Shown here piece after piece: positions 9,599 through 17,838 of a stretch of DNA of 64,000 bases; position 1 is the first letter of the stretch, and every line of letters starts with the position of its first letter. Under the pieces are notes generated by a model. It ran no database searches. It saw nothing but the letters and a program-made list of their open reading frames with translations, and was not told where the DNA came from. The DNA comes from Phosphoribacter sp037045055 (lineage in GTDB: Bacteria; Actinomycetota; Actinomycetes; Actinomycetales; Dermatophilaceae), in the NCBI GenBank assembly GCA_037045055.1, contig JBAOHJ010000001.1, forward strand, positions 248,001-312,000, written 5' to 3'. The translations under genes and the position numbers were made by a program.

Positions 9599-11179
9599 AT
9601 GGTCGGACGAGCTGGTCGGCGCGAATGGCTGACCCTGGCGGTGCTCTGCTTGCCGCTGATGCTGGTCACCATGGACGTGTCGGTGCTCTTCTTCGCCGTG
9701 CCGCAGATCGCCGCCGACCTGCGCCCGAGCGCGGTCCAGGTGCTGTGGATCCTTGACGTCTATGGCTTCGTGCTGGCCGGGCTGTTGCTCACCATGGGCT
9801 CGGTGGCCGACCGGGTGGGCCGCCGGCGGACCTTGCTCATCGGTGCCGTCGCCTTCGGCGGTGCCTCGGCGCTGGCGGCCTATGCCCCCGGGCCGGGCTG
9901 GCTGATCGCCGCTCGGGCCGTGCTCGGAGTCGGCGGATCGACGCTCATGCCGAGCACGCTGGCGATCGTGCGCGACGTGTTCGTCGACCCCGGCGACCGG
10001 GCGAAGGCGGTCGGTGTGTGGTCGGCCGTCATGGCCGGGGGAGTGGGGATCGGGCCGGTGGTGTCAGGGGTGCTGCTCGAGCACTTCTGGTGGGGGTCGG
10101 TGTTCCTCATCAACCTGCCGGTGCTCGCCGCCTTCCTCGCCGTCGCCGCACGGATGCTGCCGGAGTCTCGGGACGTCTCGGCCCGGGTCGACCTCACCAG
10201 TGCCGTGCTGTCCCTGCTGGCCGTGCTGCCGATGGTGCACGCGCTCAAGGACCTCGCCGCGCATGGGAGGTCGTGGCCAGTGCTTGGGTATGCCGCGCTC
10301 GGCCTGGGAGCCGGGATCGCCTTCGTGCGCCGGCAACGCCGGATCGCCACCCCCATGGTGGACCTGGCGCTGTTCCGGCGCCCCGGCCTGGGCGCGTCGG
10401 TGGGTGTCCAGGTGATCGCGATGTTCGGCGTCATGGGCAACGCGGTGGTGCTCACCCAGTACCTGCAGTCGGTGCTGGGGTTGAGCGCCCTGGCCGCGGC
10501 GTTGTGGAGCTTGGCGCCGTCGGTCGTCGTGGGCGGGGCCGCACCGGGGGCAGCGGTGCTGGCCCGGCGTCTGGGCCGACCGCACGTCATCGCCGGTGGC
10601 TGCCTGCTCGCCGCCGCGGGGTTCGGGCTGCTGCTGCTGGCCGGTGCCCACTCGTCGGTGTGGACCGTGCTGCTGGCGGCGACCCCGATCGCCGCAGGGC
10701 TGGTCAGCGTCACGACGCTGGTCACCGAGTACGCCATCGGCGTGGCACCGCCGCAGCGGACCGGGTCGGTGTCGGCCCTGGTCGAGACCGCGGGCGAGCT
10801 CGGCGGGGCGCTCGGCATGGCCGTGCTCGGCAGCGTGCTGGCCGCGGCCTACGGGAGCTCCGTTCGGGCGGCGCTGCCGGCCGGTCTGGCGCCCGAGACG
10901 GTGGCGACCGTGGCCGACAGCCTGCCGACGGCCGCGGTGGCCGCCGCAGCCATGGGGGGCCCGACCGGCGAGGCGGTGCTCGACGTTGCACGCGCGGCAT
11001 ACGCGTCGGGAATGCACGCCGCGGCGCTCGTGGCGGCAGCGGTCGTCATGCTGGGGGCCTGGGTCAGCCTGGCCGCCCTGCCGCGTCGGGCCGACGGGTC
11101 GACGGCGCCCGTCTGCGCGGGACAGCCTGCTGGTGAGTCGGCCGAAGCGTCGCCCGGACCTGCGCGCGGACCCCGCTGA
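9599..11179 (+). CDS. DHA2-family 14-TM MFS drug exporter
   Basis: A 526-residue integral membrane protein of the drug:H+ antiporter-2 family (QacA/SmvA/LfrA type). The first span is followed by the MFS motif A loop (GSVADRVGRRR) and the fifth span carries the antiporter motif C region (GVGIGPVVSGVLL). The length and roughly 14 hydrophobic segments fit DHA2 rather than the 12-span DHA1 group. It would export cationic or lipophilic toxic compounds across the inner membrane. AGGAG lies at 9588-9592, 6 nt before the ATG. Regulation by the divergent TetR is likely. The last about 35 residues are hydrophilic. Confidence 0.87.
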   Translation: MVGRAGRREWLTLAVLCLPLMLVTMDVSVLFFAVPQIAADLRPSAVQVLWILDVYGFVLAGLLLTMGSVADRVGRRRTLLIGAVAFGGASALAAYAPGPGWLIAARAVLGVGGSTLMPSTLAIVRDVFVDPGDRAKAVGVWSAVMAGGVGIGPVVSGVLLEHFWWGSVFLINLPVLAAFLAVAARMLPESRDVSARVDLTSAVLSLLAVLPMVHALKDLAAHGRSWPVLGYAALGLGAGIAFVRRQRRIATPMVDLALFRRPGLGASVGVQVIAMFGVMGNAVVLTQYLQSVLGLSALAAALWSLAPSVVVGGAAPGAAVLARRLGRPHVIAGGCLLAAAGFGLLLLAGAHSSVWTVLLAATPIAAGLVSVTTLVTEYAIGVAPPQRTGSVSALVETAGELGGALGMAVLGSVLAAAYGSSVRAALPAGLAPETVATVADSLPTAAVAAAAMGGPTGEAVLDVARAAYASGMHAAALVAAAVVMLGAWVSLAALPRRADGSTAPVCAGQPAGESAEASPGPARGPR

Positions 11180-11292
11180 CCGCTCACCGCCCCGCGAGTG
11201 GCGCCGATGAGCGCGCGAGGGCAGGCGCCGATCCCGACAGTTCGGCTCAACTCGTGGGGTGCGCCGACCCGGGCCCCGGATCGGATGTGGCG

Positions 11293-11345
11293 TGGCCATG
11301 CGTGGCCGATGTGTCTTGGCCATGCTTGGCCAAGGCCTCTACGAT
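11293..11345 (+). promoter_or_regulatory. Promoter with repeated operator for the VapBC-like module
   Basis: Two copies of TGGCCATGCKTGGCC (11293-11307 and 11317-11331; K is G then T) lie 24 bp apart, the second running into the palindrome CTTGGCCAAG (11325-11334). A -35-like TTGGCC (11316-11321) and -10-like TACGAT (11340-11345) overlap them. The -10 lies only 6 nt before the antitoxin ATG, so the transcript may be leaderless. This matches autorepression by a VapBC complex; binding is inference. Confidence 0.55.
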
Positions 11346-11351
11346 CGGGCC

Positions 11352-11594
11352 ATGACCCGGGTGAACGTCGGACAGGCGAAGACGGAACTGTCGAGGTTGA
11401 TCGCGCTCGCACTCGCGGGGGAGGACGTCGAGATCGCCAGGGACGGCGTCCCGGTCGTGCGGCTGGTTCCACTCGAGCCGACAAAGCCGGGGACACGGTT
11501 CCTCGCCGCTCGCGGGACACTGGCCCGGCAGGTGCGGGTCGGCGACGACTTCGAGTTCACCGACGTCGAGCTCGACGAGATGCTCGGCCCGTGA
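11352..11594 (+). CDS. Type II antitoxin, Phd/VapB-like
   Basis: An 80-residue antitoxin. The N-terminal segment VNVGQAKTELSRLI and the following VEIARDGVPVVRLVP strand pair are the DNA-binding fold of Phd/YefM-type antitoxins. The acidic C-terminal tail (FEFTDVELDEML) is what would thread into the toxin. It overlaps the next gene by 4 nt (GTGA), typical of toxin-antitoxin operons. It binds its own promoter region, which carries repeats just upstream. The ATG at 11352 is the only start giving the family N-terminus. Confidence 0.85.
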   Translation: MTRVNVGQAKTELSRLIALALAGEDVEIARDGVPVVRLVPLEPTKPGTRFLAARGTLARQVRVGDDFEFTDVELDEMLGP

Positions 11595-11965
11595 GGGTGC
11601 TGCTCGACACGCATGTGGTCCTCTGGCAGTTCTCGGGGCAGCGGGACCTGTCCGAGGCCGCTCGGGAGGCCATCGCCGCGGCAGATGACCTCTTGATCAG
11701 TGTGGTGTCGTTCGCCGAGATGGGGGTCAAGGTGGCCGTGGGGAAGTTGGACATCCCTGATGACCTGCCGTCGCGTATCGCGGATGCGGGGGTGCGCACC
11801 CTCGGCCTGTCCCCGACCCACGGCCTGGCGGTTGCTCACCTGCCGGTGCATCATCGAGACCCGTTCGACCGCTTGCTCATCGCGCAGGCGATGACCGAGC
11901 GACTGACCATGATCACCGCCGATACCCGGTTCGCGAAGTACGAGATCGACGTGGTCGAGGCGTAG
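11591..11965 (+). CDS. vapC: PIN-domain ribonuclease toxin (VapC family)
   Basis: A 124-residue PIN-domain protein. The acidic metal site is complete: D6 (VLLDTH), E43 (SFAEM), D90 and D93 (HRDPFDRLLIAQA) and D111 (TADTRF). VapC toxins are Mg-dependent endoribonucleases that cleave tRNA or rRNA when released from the antitoxin. The start is GTG, overlapping the antitoxin stop, so the two are translated together. The cognate antitoxin looks Phd-like rather than a classical AbrB-type VapB, a common pairing for this HHRDPFDR subgroup. Confidence 0.87.
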   Translation: MRVLLDTHVVLWQFSGQRDLSEAAREAIAAADDLLISVVSFAEMGVKVAVGKLDIPDDLPSRIADAGVRTLGLSPTHGLAVAHLPVHHRDPFDRLLIAQAMTERLTMITADTRFAKYEIDVVEA

Positions 11966-12071
11966 CGACCATGTCGCTGACCTGAGCACCTGGGAGGCAC
12001 CCGGGCATCCGAGACGGCAGCTGCACAGCGCTGCCGGCCGGTCACTCAGGTTACGCAGGGCGACCTGCGTG

Positions 12072-12096
12072 AGTGGTACCGTAAGTCCGTACCACT
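12072..12096. promoter_or_regulatory. Inverted-repeat operator upstream of yefM-yoeB
   Basis: Perfect 8-bp arms AGTGGTAC and GTACCACT separated by 9 nt, ending 15 nt before the antitoxin GTG. The centre contains a palindrome-like GTAC core as in known YefM operators. Autoregulation by YefM-YoeB is inference. Confidence 0.6.
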
Positions 12097-12111
12097 TCAG
12101 GAAGGTCGGAC

Positions 12112-12357
12112 GTGTCGATCACAGCCACCGAGGCCCGCAAGCAGTTGTTCCCGTTGATAGAGAAGGTCAACAGCGACCGGGTTGCCATCGAGATCACGTC
12201 GCGTCGGGGCAATGCGGTGCTCATCTCAGCCGAGGAGTTCGCCGCCTTGGAGGAGACGGCATACCTCTTGCGGGTCCCGGCCAACGCGCGACGCCTCCTG
12301 GAAAGCCTCCAGCAGGCGCAGTCCGGCGACCGTCACGAACACGATCTCGCCGAGTGA
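12112..12357 (+). CDS. yefM: YefM-family antitoxin
   Basis: An 81-residue antitoxin with the YefM/Phd N-terminal fold (MSITATEARKQLFPLIEKV, then AVLISAEEFAALEETAYLL, an almost canonical YefM core) and a charged C-terminal tail that binds the toxin. The start is GTG, preceded by GGAAGG at 12100-12105. Its stop overlaps the toxin start by 4 nt. It would neutralise YoeB and repress the operon through the inverted repeat just upstream. Confidence 0.9.
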   Translation: MSITATEARKQLFPLIEKVNSDRVAIEITSRRGNAVLISAEEFAALEETAYLLRVPANARRLLESLQQAQSGDRHEHDLAE

Positions 12358-12611
12358 GGCTTGTCTTCACGACTAACGGTTGGGAGGACTACACGCACTG
12401 GCTCCAGGCCGATCGTCAGGTTCTCAAGCGGATCAACAGGCTCATCGCCGACGCCCTCTGTCACCCAACCGGTGGCATCGGCAAACCGGAGCCTCTGCGG
12501 CACATGTTCGCCGGCGCGTGGTCACGCCGCATCACCGAAGAGCATCGCCTGGTCTACCTCGTGGATGGAGACGACCTGGTGATCCTCCAAGCACGCTTCC
12601 ACTACAGGTGA
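12354..12611 (+). CDS. yoeB: YoeB mRNA interferase toxin
   Basis: An 85-residue RelE-superfamily toxin. The residues needed for catalysis in E. coli YoeB fall at the same numbers here: E46, R65, H83 and Y84. The family blocks IGKPEPL, WSRRITEEHRLVY and the terminal RFHY are all present. YoeB binds the ribosomal A site and cuts mRNA after the antitoxin is degraded. The GTG start overlaps the antitoxin stop. All key residues are intact, so it is probably active. Confidence 0.93.
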   Translation: MRLVFTTNGWEDYTHWLQADRQVLKRINRLIADALCHPTGGIGKPEPLRHMFAGAWSRRITEEHRLVYLVDGDDLVILQARFHYR

Positions 12612-12668
12612 GGTTCTCCGGTGGTGTCGCCCGGCCCCGCGGTAGTTCCGTTGCTTGAACGCCGATAA

Positions 12669-12683
12669 GCGACATTATGTCGC
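12669..12683. promoter_or_regulatory. Perfect 7-bp palindrome in the yoeB / M23 gap
   Basis: GCGACAT-T-ATGTCGC in a locally AT-rich patch within a 276-bp gap. It is shaped like a regulator site, but no adjacent regulator is identified. The rest of the gap has no convincing gene. Confidence 0.35.
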
Positions 12684-12887
12684 ATCAACCCTTCTACTCC
12701 GCCCTCCTCTGGGGCGACCGTGGTGGTCGTGTCGGGCAACGGCTCTTGTCGGGCGCCCGTCCAAGGGCCAGTTCCCGTGGACCGGGGCGAGCACCCTCGG
12801 GTCGTACTTCGTCTCCGTGACGTCGAGCCACTACGCGTGGGCGATCACGAAGCTGCGGGCCCACCTGACGATCTCGAGGTCGACCAG

Positions 12888-13586
12888 GTGACGGACGCCG
12901 AGAGCCGACGACCCGACCCCCCGGGCGGGCCGGCCGCGGCGGCTGGCGCGGGCGATCCCCTGGTGCTGCGTTACCCCTTCACCGGTAGGTGGCTGGCCCG
13001 CAACAGCCCGGCTCGCCGGGTGCCCAGCCACGGATCGGACCTGCTGGGCACGACCTACGCTATCGACTTCGTCCCGGTCGACGACCGTGGGCGCCCTGCG
13101 CGGCGCACCTGGCGGACCCTGCTGGCCACCGAGCCGGTCGAGGCGTTCGTGGGGTTCGGCGCCCCCGTCCTGTCCCCCGTCGACGGCACCGTGGCACTGG
13201 TCCACGACGGCGAGACCGACCACGAGGCGCGGCGCAGCCTGCTGACTCTGGTGCCTTACCTGCTCACCCAGGGCCGGCGGGCTCGCGCCGGCGCACCGGG
13301 GCTGGCCGGCAACCACGTCGCCGTCGCCATGTCCGCCCGCGGTCCCTACGTCCTGCTCGCCCATCTGCGCCGCGGAAGCCTGCGGGTCCGCCCGGGCGAC
13401 GCGGTGCGCGTCGGTCACCATCTCGGCGACTGCGGCAACTCCGGGAACAGCACCCAACCCCATGTGCACGTCCAGGTCACCGACTCCACCGACTGGCCGC
13501 GGGCGCGGGGGCTGCCCATCGCCTTCCGGGGCCGCTCGTCGGCGGTGCCGCGGCTGCCTCGGGAGTCCGAGATCGTCGAGGTCTGA
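12888..13586 (+). CDS. M23-family (LytM-like) metallopeptidase domain protein
   Basis: A 232-residue protein with an M23 peptidase fold. The Zn ligands appear as the SHGSDLLGTTYAIDF segment (His then Asp) and the C-terminal PHVHVQV (HxH), with the glycine-rich GDCGNSGNSTQ between them. M23 enzymes cut peptidoglycan cross-bridges or, when degenerate, activate amidases. No signal peptide or membrane span is seen, which is odd for a wall hydrolase. The GTG at 12888 is preferred, with GAGGT at 12876-12880; the frame is open further upstream without recognisable protein. Confidence 0.8.
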   Translation: MTDAESRRPDPPGGPAAAAGAGDPLVLRYPFTGRWLARNSPARRVPSHGSDLLGTTYAIDFVPVDDRGRPARRTWRTLLATEPVEAFVGFGAPVLSPVDGTVALVHDGETDHEARRSLLTLVPYLLTQGRRARAGAPGLAGNHVAVAMSARGPYVLLAHLRRGSLRVRPGDAVRVGHHLGDCGNSGNSTQPHVHVQVTDSTDWPRARGLPIAFRGRSSAVPRLPRESEIVEV

Positions 13587-13621
13587 GGTCTCCCCCACCT
13601 CGGGGTGCGACGTGGTGAGGA

Positions 13622-13840
13622 TCAGGCTGCGGCGGCCCAGTTGGCGCGCAACGAATCCGAGACCGCCTGCTCCACCTCGTCGGCCAGGTCGAGCAACCGG
13701 GTGGCCAGCTCGTGCTTGCCGGCCCGGCCCGCGACCAGGGCCGAGGATCGGCACGCGACGGCGTAGCGGCGCAAGGCCCCCGGGTGCTGGCCGCGGCAGG
13801 GCGGCATACCCGACTCAGGCGCGAAATCCATGGGCTCCAT
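13622..13840 (-). CDS. Small hypothetical protein, 72 aa
   Basis: I do not recognise this family. The reading frame is supported by a strong AAGGAGG ribosome binding site 9 nt before the ATG. The protein has two Cys (in MPPCRG and VACRSS) and an amphipathic helix (ATRLLDLADEVEQAVSD), so it is probably a small soluble helical protein. It lies between the M23 gene, which converges on it, and amylosucrase. It also carries one GTATGCC copy at its Gly-Met-Pro. Confidence 0.6.
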   Translation of the reverse strand: MEPMDFAPESGMPPCRGQHPGALRRYAVACRSSALVAGRAGKHELATRLLDLADEVEQAVSDSLRANWAAAA

Positions 13841-13992
13841 CGCGACCCACCTCCTTCTCTACCACGAGGAGTCGCCCGGTGGCGGCTCCGATACGTTCCC
13901 CGGTATGACGTCGGGAGAGCCGGGTCATGACAGCAGTCTCGGCGCAATGTCGACGCCGAGACGGCACCCGCGGTTCCTCGGCGCGCCGCGGC

Positions 13993-15945
13993 TCACCCAG
14001 GCCCCTCGGCGACCGGACCGGCCAGCAGCCACCACGCGGCATACGGAGGCAGCCACGCCGTGTCGTCTGGGCCGATCACCGTCGTCTCCCCCGCCAACGC
14101 CTCCCAACCCGAGGCCAGCTCGTGTTCCCGCAGCAGCCATCCTGGCACGGCCCGCCAGGTCGGCGTGACGTTGTAGAGCGAGAGCAGCGTGCCGAGCGGG
14201 TGACGCCGCGCGAGTGCCAGCACCCCCGGGTCCCACACCGCGACCGGCGTGCTGGCCACCGAGGCGTGTAGGTGCGGCAGCCGGGCGCGGACCCGGGCGA
14301 TCCGGGCCATCCCGTGGAACACCCGCCCCTCGACACTCGTGGGGTCGTGTCGGCGCAGCGAGGCGACCCAGTCCAGACGGGGGCGATGCACCCAGCGGTT
14401 GTCGTCGCCGTGCCCGGGCTCGTCGGCCCACCGATCGTCGTTGGGCGTGCCCACCTCGTCGCCGCACCACACCACCGGCACCCCGCCGAAACCCGCGATG
14501 AGGGCGTGCCCGAGCAGGATGCGCCGGACGGCCAGGTCCTCGGCGACCGGGTCGGCGGACTCGCGGGCTGTGTCGAGGCCGGTCAGCGCGGCCGTGGTGC
14601 CGCTGATCCGGCGGTCGCCGGTGGCCGGGTTGGCCTGGAACACCAGGCCCCGGGCGGTGGATCCGGGGAACTGGCCGACGTACCAGTCCGAGAGGAACCG
14701 GCGATGGGCGAAGCCGTCCCACCCGACCGCCGCCGCATCGCCGTCGTCGACGGCCCAGCCGATGTCGTCGTGGCAGCGCAGGTAGGTGATCCACGACGCC
14801 GTCGGCGGGATCGGCGGCAACTGCCCCAGAGCCTGGACGCCCAGGCGCACGTCCTGGGTGGCCAGCATCGACCAGAACTGCACCATGAGCGAGTTGTGAT
14901 AGGCCAGATCGCTGAGCTTGCCGTAGTGAGCGCCCTGGCCGAAGTACTGGACGAGGTCGCGAGGCCCGACGATCGCCTCGGCCTGGAACGCCAGGGCCGG
15001 GCAGGCGATCCGGGCCATGGCGCGCAGGGCCTGGGTCAGCGAGTGCACCTCGGGCTGGTTCTGGCACGAGGTGCCCAGGCGTTTCCAGGTGAACGCGATG
15101 GCATCCAGTCGCACCACCTCGACACCGAGATTGGCGAGGAACAGGATGATGTCCGCGTACTCGCACAGCACGTCCGGGTTGGCCCAGTTGACGTCCCACT
15201 GCCACTCGTTGAACGTCGTCCACACCCAGCCGCCCAGCTCGGGGTCCCAGGTGAAGTTGCCGGGGGCGAAGTCGGGGAAGACCTCCGGCAGGGTCGCCTC
15301 GAACGCGTCGGGCAGGGCACGGTCCGGGAAGACGTGGAAGTACGCCCGGTATGTCGCCTCGCCGGCCCGGGCGCGCGCGGCCCAGGCGTGCTCCCGCGCG
15401 ACGTGGTTGAGGACCAGGTCCATGACGAGGCTGATCCCGTGGTCCCGCAGGGACGTCGCCACAGCCCTCAGGTCCTCCACGGTGCCGAGGTCTGCGCGGA
15501 CGTCGCGGTAGTCCACGACGGCATACCCACCGTCGTTGTCCCCCGCCCGGGGCCGCAGCAACGGCATGAGGTGCAGGTACGTGACGCCGAGCTCGCGCAG
15601 GTAGCCCAACCGCTGCGCCAGCCCCGGCAGCGTCCCGGCGAACCGGTCGGCGTAGGCCGCGTAGCCGAACATCCGCGGCGACTGGAGCCAGTCGGGCTCC
15701 AACGCTCGGCGCTGGTCGAGGCGGTGCAGGTCGGGGTCCCGGTCGCGGTAGGCCGCCGCGGCCAGGTCGACGAGCCGCAGGGCCACCGCGGCGTCGTCGT
15801 CGTACAGATCGGCCAGGCCGGCGACCAGATCCGGCCACCAGCGCCGCAGGCGCAGCTCGAAGGTTTCGCGGCGCCCGGCGGGCAGCCGTCGCAGGACCGC
15901 CGCGCTGGACACCAGCGCCGCCTCCAGCTCGGCCTGGGCAGCCAC
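13993..15945 (-). CDS. Amylosucrase (GH13)
   Basis: A 650-residue GH13 enzyme matching amylosucrase, which splits sucrose, adds the glucose to an alpha-1,4-glucan and releases fructose. The catalytic residues are D281 (nucleophile, VVRLDAIAF), E323 (acid/base, FQAEAIVG) and D393-D394 (CHDDIGW), close to D286/E328/D393 of Neisseria polysaccharea amylosucrase. The amylosucrase-specific N-terminal helical domain (ETFELRLRRWWPDL) is present. There is no signal peptide, so it is cytoplasmic. The GTG at 15945 has AGGAGGGG just before it. A LacI-type operator lies 47 nt upstream, suggesting control by sucrose or a related sugar. A related trehalose-synthase-like activity is the main alternative. Confidence 0.88.
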   Translation of the reverse strand: MAAQAELEAALVSSAAVLRRLPAGRRETFELRLRRWWPDLVAGLADLYDDDAAVALRLVDLAAAAYRDRDPDLHRLDQRRALEPDWLQSPRMFGYAAYADRFAGTLPGLAQRLGYLRELGVTYLHLMPLLRPRAGDNDGGYAVVDYRDVRADLGTVEDLRAVATSLRDHGISLVMDLVLNHVAREHAWAARARAGEATYRAYFHVFPDRALPDAFEATLPEVFPDFAPGNFTWDPELGGWVWTTFNEWQWDVNWANPDVLCEYADIILFLANLGVEVVRLDAIAFTWKRLGTSCQNQPEVHSLTQALRAMARIACPALAFQAEAIVGPRDLVQYFGQGAHYGKLSDLAYHNSLMVQFWSMLATQDVRLGVQALGQLPPIPPTASWITYLRCHDDIGWAVDDGDAAAVGWDGFAHRRFLSDWYVGQFPGSTARGLVFQANPATGDRRISGTTAALTGLDTARESADPVAEDLAVRRILLGHALIAGFGGVPVVWCGDEVGTPNDDRWADEPGHGDDNRWVHRPRLDWVASLRRHDPTSVEGRVFHGMARIARVRARLPHLHASVASTPVAVWDPGVLALARRHPLGTLLSLYNVTPTWRAVPGWLLREHELASGWEALAGETTVIGPDDTAWLPPYAAWWLLAGPVAEGPG

Positions 15946-15991
15946 CGCTCCCCTCCTGCGACCTCGGGTCCTCCCGACCCAGTCAGCATAC

Positions 15992-16005
15992 GTAAAGCGC
16001 TTCCA
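15992..16005. promoter_or_regulatory. LacI-family operator upstream of amylosucrase
   Basis: The stretch GTAAAGCGCTTCCA contains the perfect 8-bp palindrome AAGCGCTT (15995-16002), the core of LacI/GalR-family sites including CcpA and MalR boxes. It stands out in this GC-rich context and lies 47-60 nt before the amylosucrase start. The regulator is not encoded in the window. Confidence 0.65.
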
Positions 16006-16080
16006 CGCGCAAACCGGACACGCGCCGCGCAGACGCGGCTCGGTGCCGCCGGCCGCGGGCCGACGAGGCAGGATGGGCGC

Positions 16081-16899
16081 ATGACACGGGCGCCCGGGCC
16101 GGCCGAGCGCGGGGACGCCACCGCGACGGGCTCCCCGGCGGAGCACGCCCGCGCCGCCTCGCCCAAGGACCGGTTCGTCACCGTCTACGGTCGCCAACCC
16201 GTGCACGAGGCCCTGGCCAACCCCGCGGTGACCGTCGACAAGGTGCTGCTCGCCCAGTCGGCCCGGGGGTCCCACGTGAGTGCCCTCCTGGCCGCCGCAG
16301 CGGCCCGGGGCGTCCCGGTGGTGCGGGTGTCCACCGAGCGGGTGAAGAAGATCGCGGGCAACGGCAAGCAAGACCAGGGCGTGTGCGCCGACGTCCTCGC
16401 CCCCCGGATGCGGGCCCTCGACGCGGCGCTGACCGAAGGCCTGCACGGGCCGGTGCTCGTCCTCGACGGCGTCACGACTCCGGCCAACGTCGGCATGATC
16501 CTGCGGACCGCGACGGCGGCCGGCTTCGCTGGTGTCGTCGTCCCGCGCCGCGGGGTGGCCTCGCTCGACCCGCTGGTGGTCAAGGCATCGGCGGGCATCG
16601 CGTTCGTGGCCCCGATCCTGCGGTGCCCGACGGCCGCCCAGGCGGTCGACGCGCTGACCTCGTCGGGCTACCGTGTCGCGGGCCTGGCCGCCGACGCGCC
16701 GGAGTCGTTGTTCGACACCTACCTGCCCGACGACACGGCATACGTGCTCGGCGGCGAGACCGACGGTGTGGGCGACCAGGTGCGTGCCGGTGTGCACACC
16801 TGGCTGCGGGTGCCCCTGGCGACCGGCGTCGAGTCGCTCAACGTCTCGGCGGCTGCGGCGGTGGTGTGCTTCGAGGTGGTGCGCCGGCGGCTGGCGTAG
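16081..16899 (+). CDS. SpoU/TrmH-family RNA 2'-O-methyltransferase
   Basis: A 272-residue SPOUT methyltransferase. An N-terminal substrate-binding domain (FVTVYGRQPVHEAL) is followed by the trefoil-knot domain with SpoU motif 1 (TTPANVGMILRTATAAG), motif 2 (YVLGGETDGV) and motif 3 (VPLATGVESLNVSAAAAV). It uses SAM to methylate ribose 2'-OH of rRNA or tRNA; RlmB-like 23S rRNA methylation is the closest guess. The gene starts at ATG 16081, divergent from amylosucrase. Confidence 0.85.
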   Translation: MTRAPGPAERGDATATGSPAEHARAASPKDRFVTVYGRQPVHEALANPAVTVDKVLLAQSARGSHVSALLAAAAARGVPVVRVSTERVKKIAGNGKQDQGVCADVLAPRMRALDAALTEGLHGPVLVLDGVTTPANVGMILRTATAAGFAGVVVPRRGVASLDPLVVKASAGIAFVAPILRCPTAAQAVDALTSSGYRVAGLAADAPESLFDTYLPDDTAYVLGGETDGVGDQVRAGVHTWLRVPLATGVESLNVSAAAAVVCFEVVRRRLA

Positions 16900-16907
16900 C
16901 GAGCCGG

Positions 16908-16961
16908 GGCGTCACCGATCCGAACGGCGTCACCGATCCGAGGGCCGTCATCGATCCTGGT
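16908..16961. repeat. Three 18-bp tandem repeats
   Basis: Three diverging copies of an 18-bp unit (GGCGTCACCGATCCGAAC and variants) start at 16908, 16926 and 16944. They lie between the SpoU stop and the convergent PhzF-like gene and include that gene's stop codon. Confidence 0.7.
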
Positions 16962-17805
16962 CATCGACGTCGAGGGTGCCTCGCCCGATCTCGTGGACCA
17001 GGCCGCCGACCCGGACGACGCCCGCCGCGTCGACCTCGACGTCCAGTCGGGACGGACGGCGCACCGCCCGGCCCTGGTCGATGCGCACCCGCAGGTCGCG
17101 ACGACCCTCGTGGGCCAACCACCCGCCGAGGTTGGCCGCGGCCGAGCCGGTCGCGGGGTCCTCGACGAGCGCGGTGTCCTGGGAGAAGAACAACCGGGCA
17201 CTGACGTCGGCCGGCCCGGCCCACGCCCAGACGTAGCACAGCGCCTCGCCCCGGTCGGTCATGGCGTGTTGGCGCACCGCGAGCGAGTCCGGCAGGGCCG
17301 CCTCGACGGCGGCCGGATCGGCCACCTGGACGAACAGCTGCTCCAGGCCGGAGTCGACCCAGACCGGTTCGGCGACAACGAGATCCGGCGCCAGTCCCAC
17401 CATCTGGGCGGCCGCGGCCTGGGACACCGCAGCGGGGCGCACCACCGTCGGGTTGGCGGTGAGCGTCCAGACCGAGCCCTGGCCGCGCACCGGAATCCGG
17501 CCGGCCGGCATACCGAGGACGACCTCGTCGCGACCGAGCCGCTGCCCCACGACGTATGCCGTGCCGAGCGTCGGGTGCCCCGCGAACGCGAGCTCCACGC
17601 TCGGGGTGAAGACCCGGACGGTCGCGTCGGTGTCCGGTCCGCCGGCGACGACGAACGTCGACTCCGAGAGGTTGAACTGGCGCGCCACCGCCTGCATGGT
17701 CGCCGGGGTCAGGCCGGTGGCGTCCTCGACGACGCACAACGGGTTCCCGGAGAGCGGCTGCCCGGGCAGCGCGAAGACGTTGAGGATGCGGAACGTCCGA
17801 GGCAT
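16948..17805 (-). CDS. PhzF-family isomerase-like protein
   Basis: A 285-residue protein of the PhzF / diaminopimelate-epimerase-like fold. The family Glu is in FNLSESTFV, and the conserved GHPTLGTAYV and DPATGSAAANLGGWL segments mark the two halves of the active-site cleft. PhzF itself isomerises an intermediate of phenazine synthesis, but most homologues outside phenazine clusters have no known substrate, and no phenazine genes are near. The start ATG 17805 gives the usual MPRTFRILNVFA opening. Confidence 0.85.
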   Translation of the reverse strand: MPRTFRILNVFALPGQPLSGNPLCVVEDATGLTPATMQAVARQFNLSESTFVVAGGPDTDATVRVFTPSVELAFAGHPTLGTAYVVGQRLGRDEVVLGMPAGRIPVRGQGSVWTLTANPTVVRPAAVSQAAAAQMVGLAPDLVVAEPVWVDSGLEQLFVQVADPAAVEAALPDSLAVRQHAMTDRGEALCYVWAWAGPADVSARLFFSQDTALVEDPATGSAAANLGGWLAHEGRRDLRVRIDQGRAVRRPSRLDVEVDAAGVVRVGGLVHEIGRGTLDVDDQDR

Positions 17806-17838
17806 GGCCGCCAGCCTGCCACGACCGCTCGACGGCGC

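Noticed and set aside
12655..12891. Possible 78-residue gene between yoeB and the M23 gene
   Set aside because: No ribosome site and no recognisable features; it ends by overlapping the better-supported M23 start.
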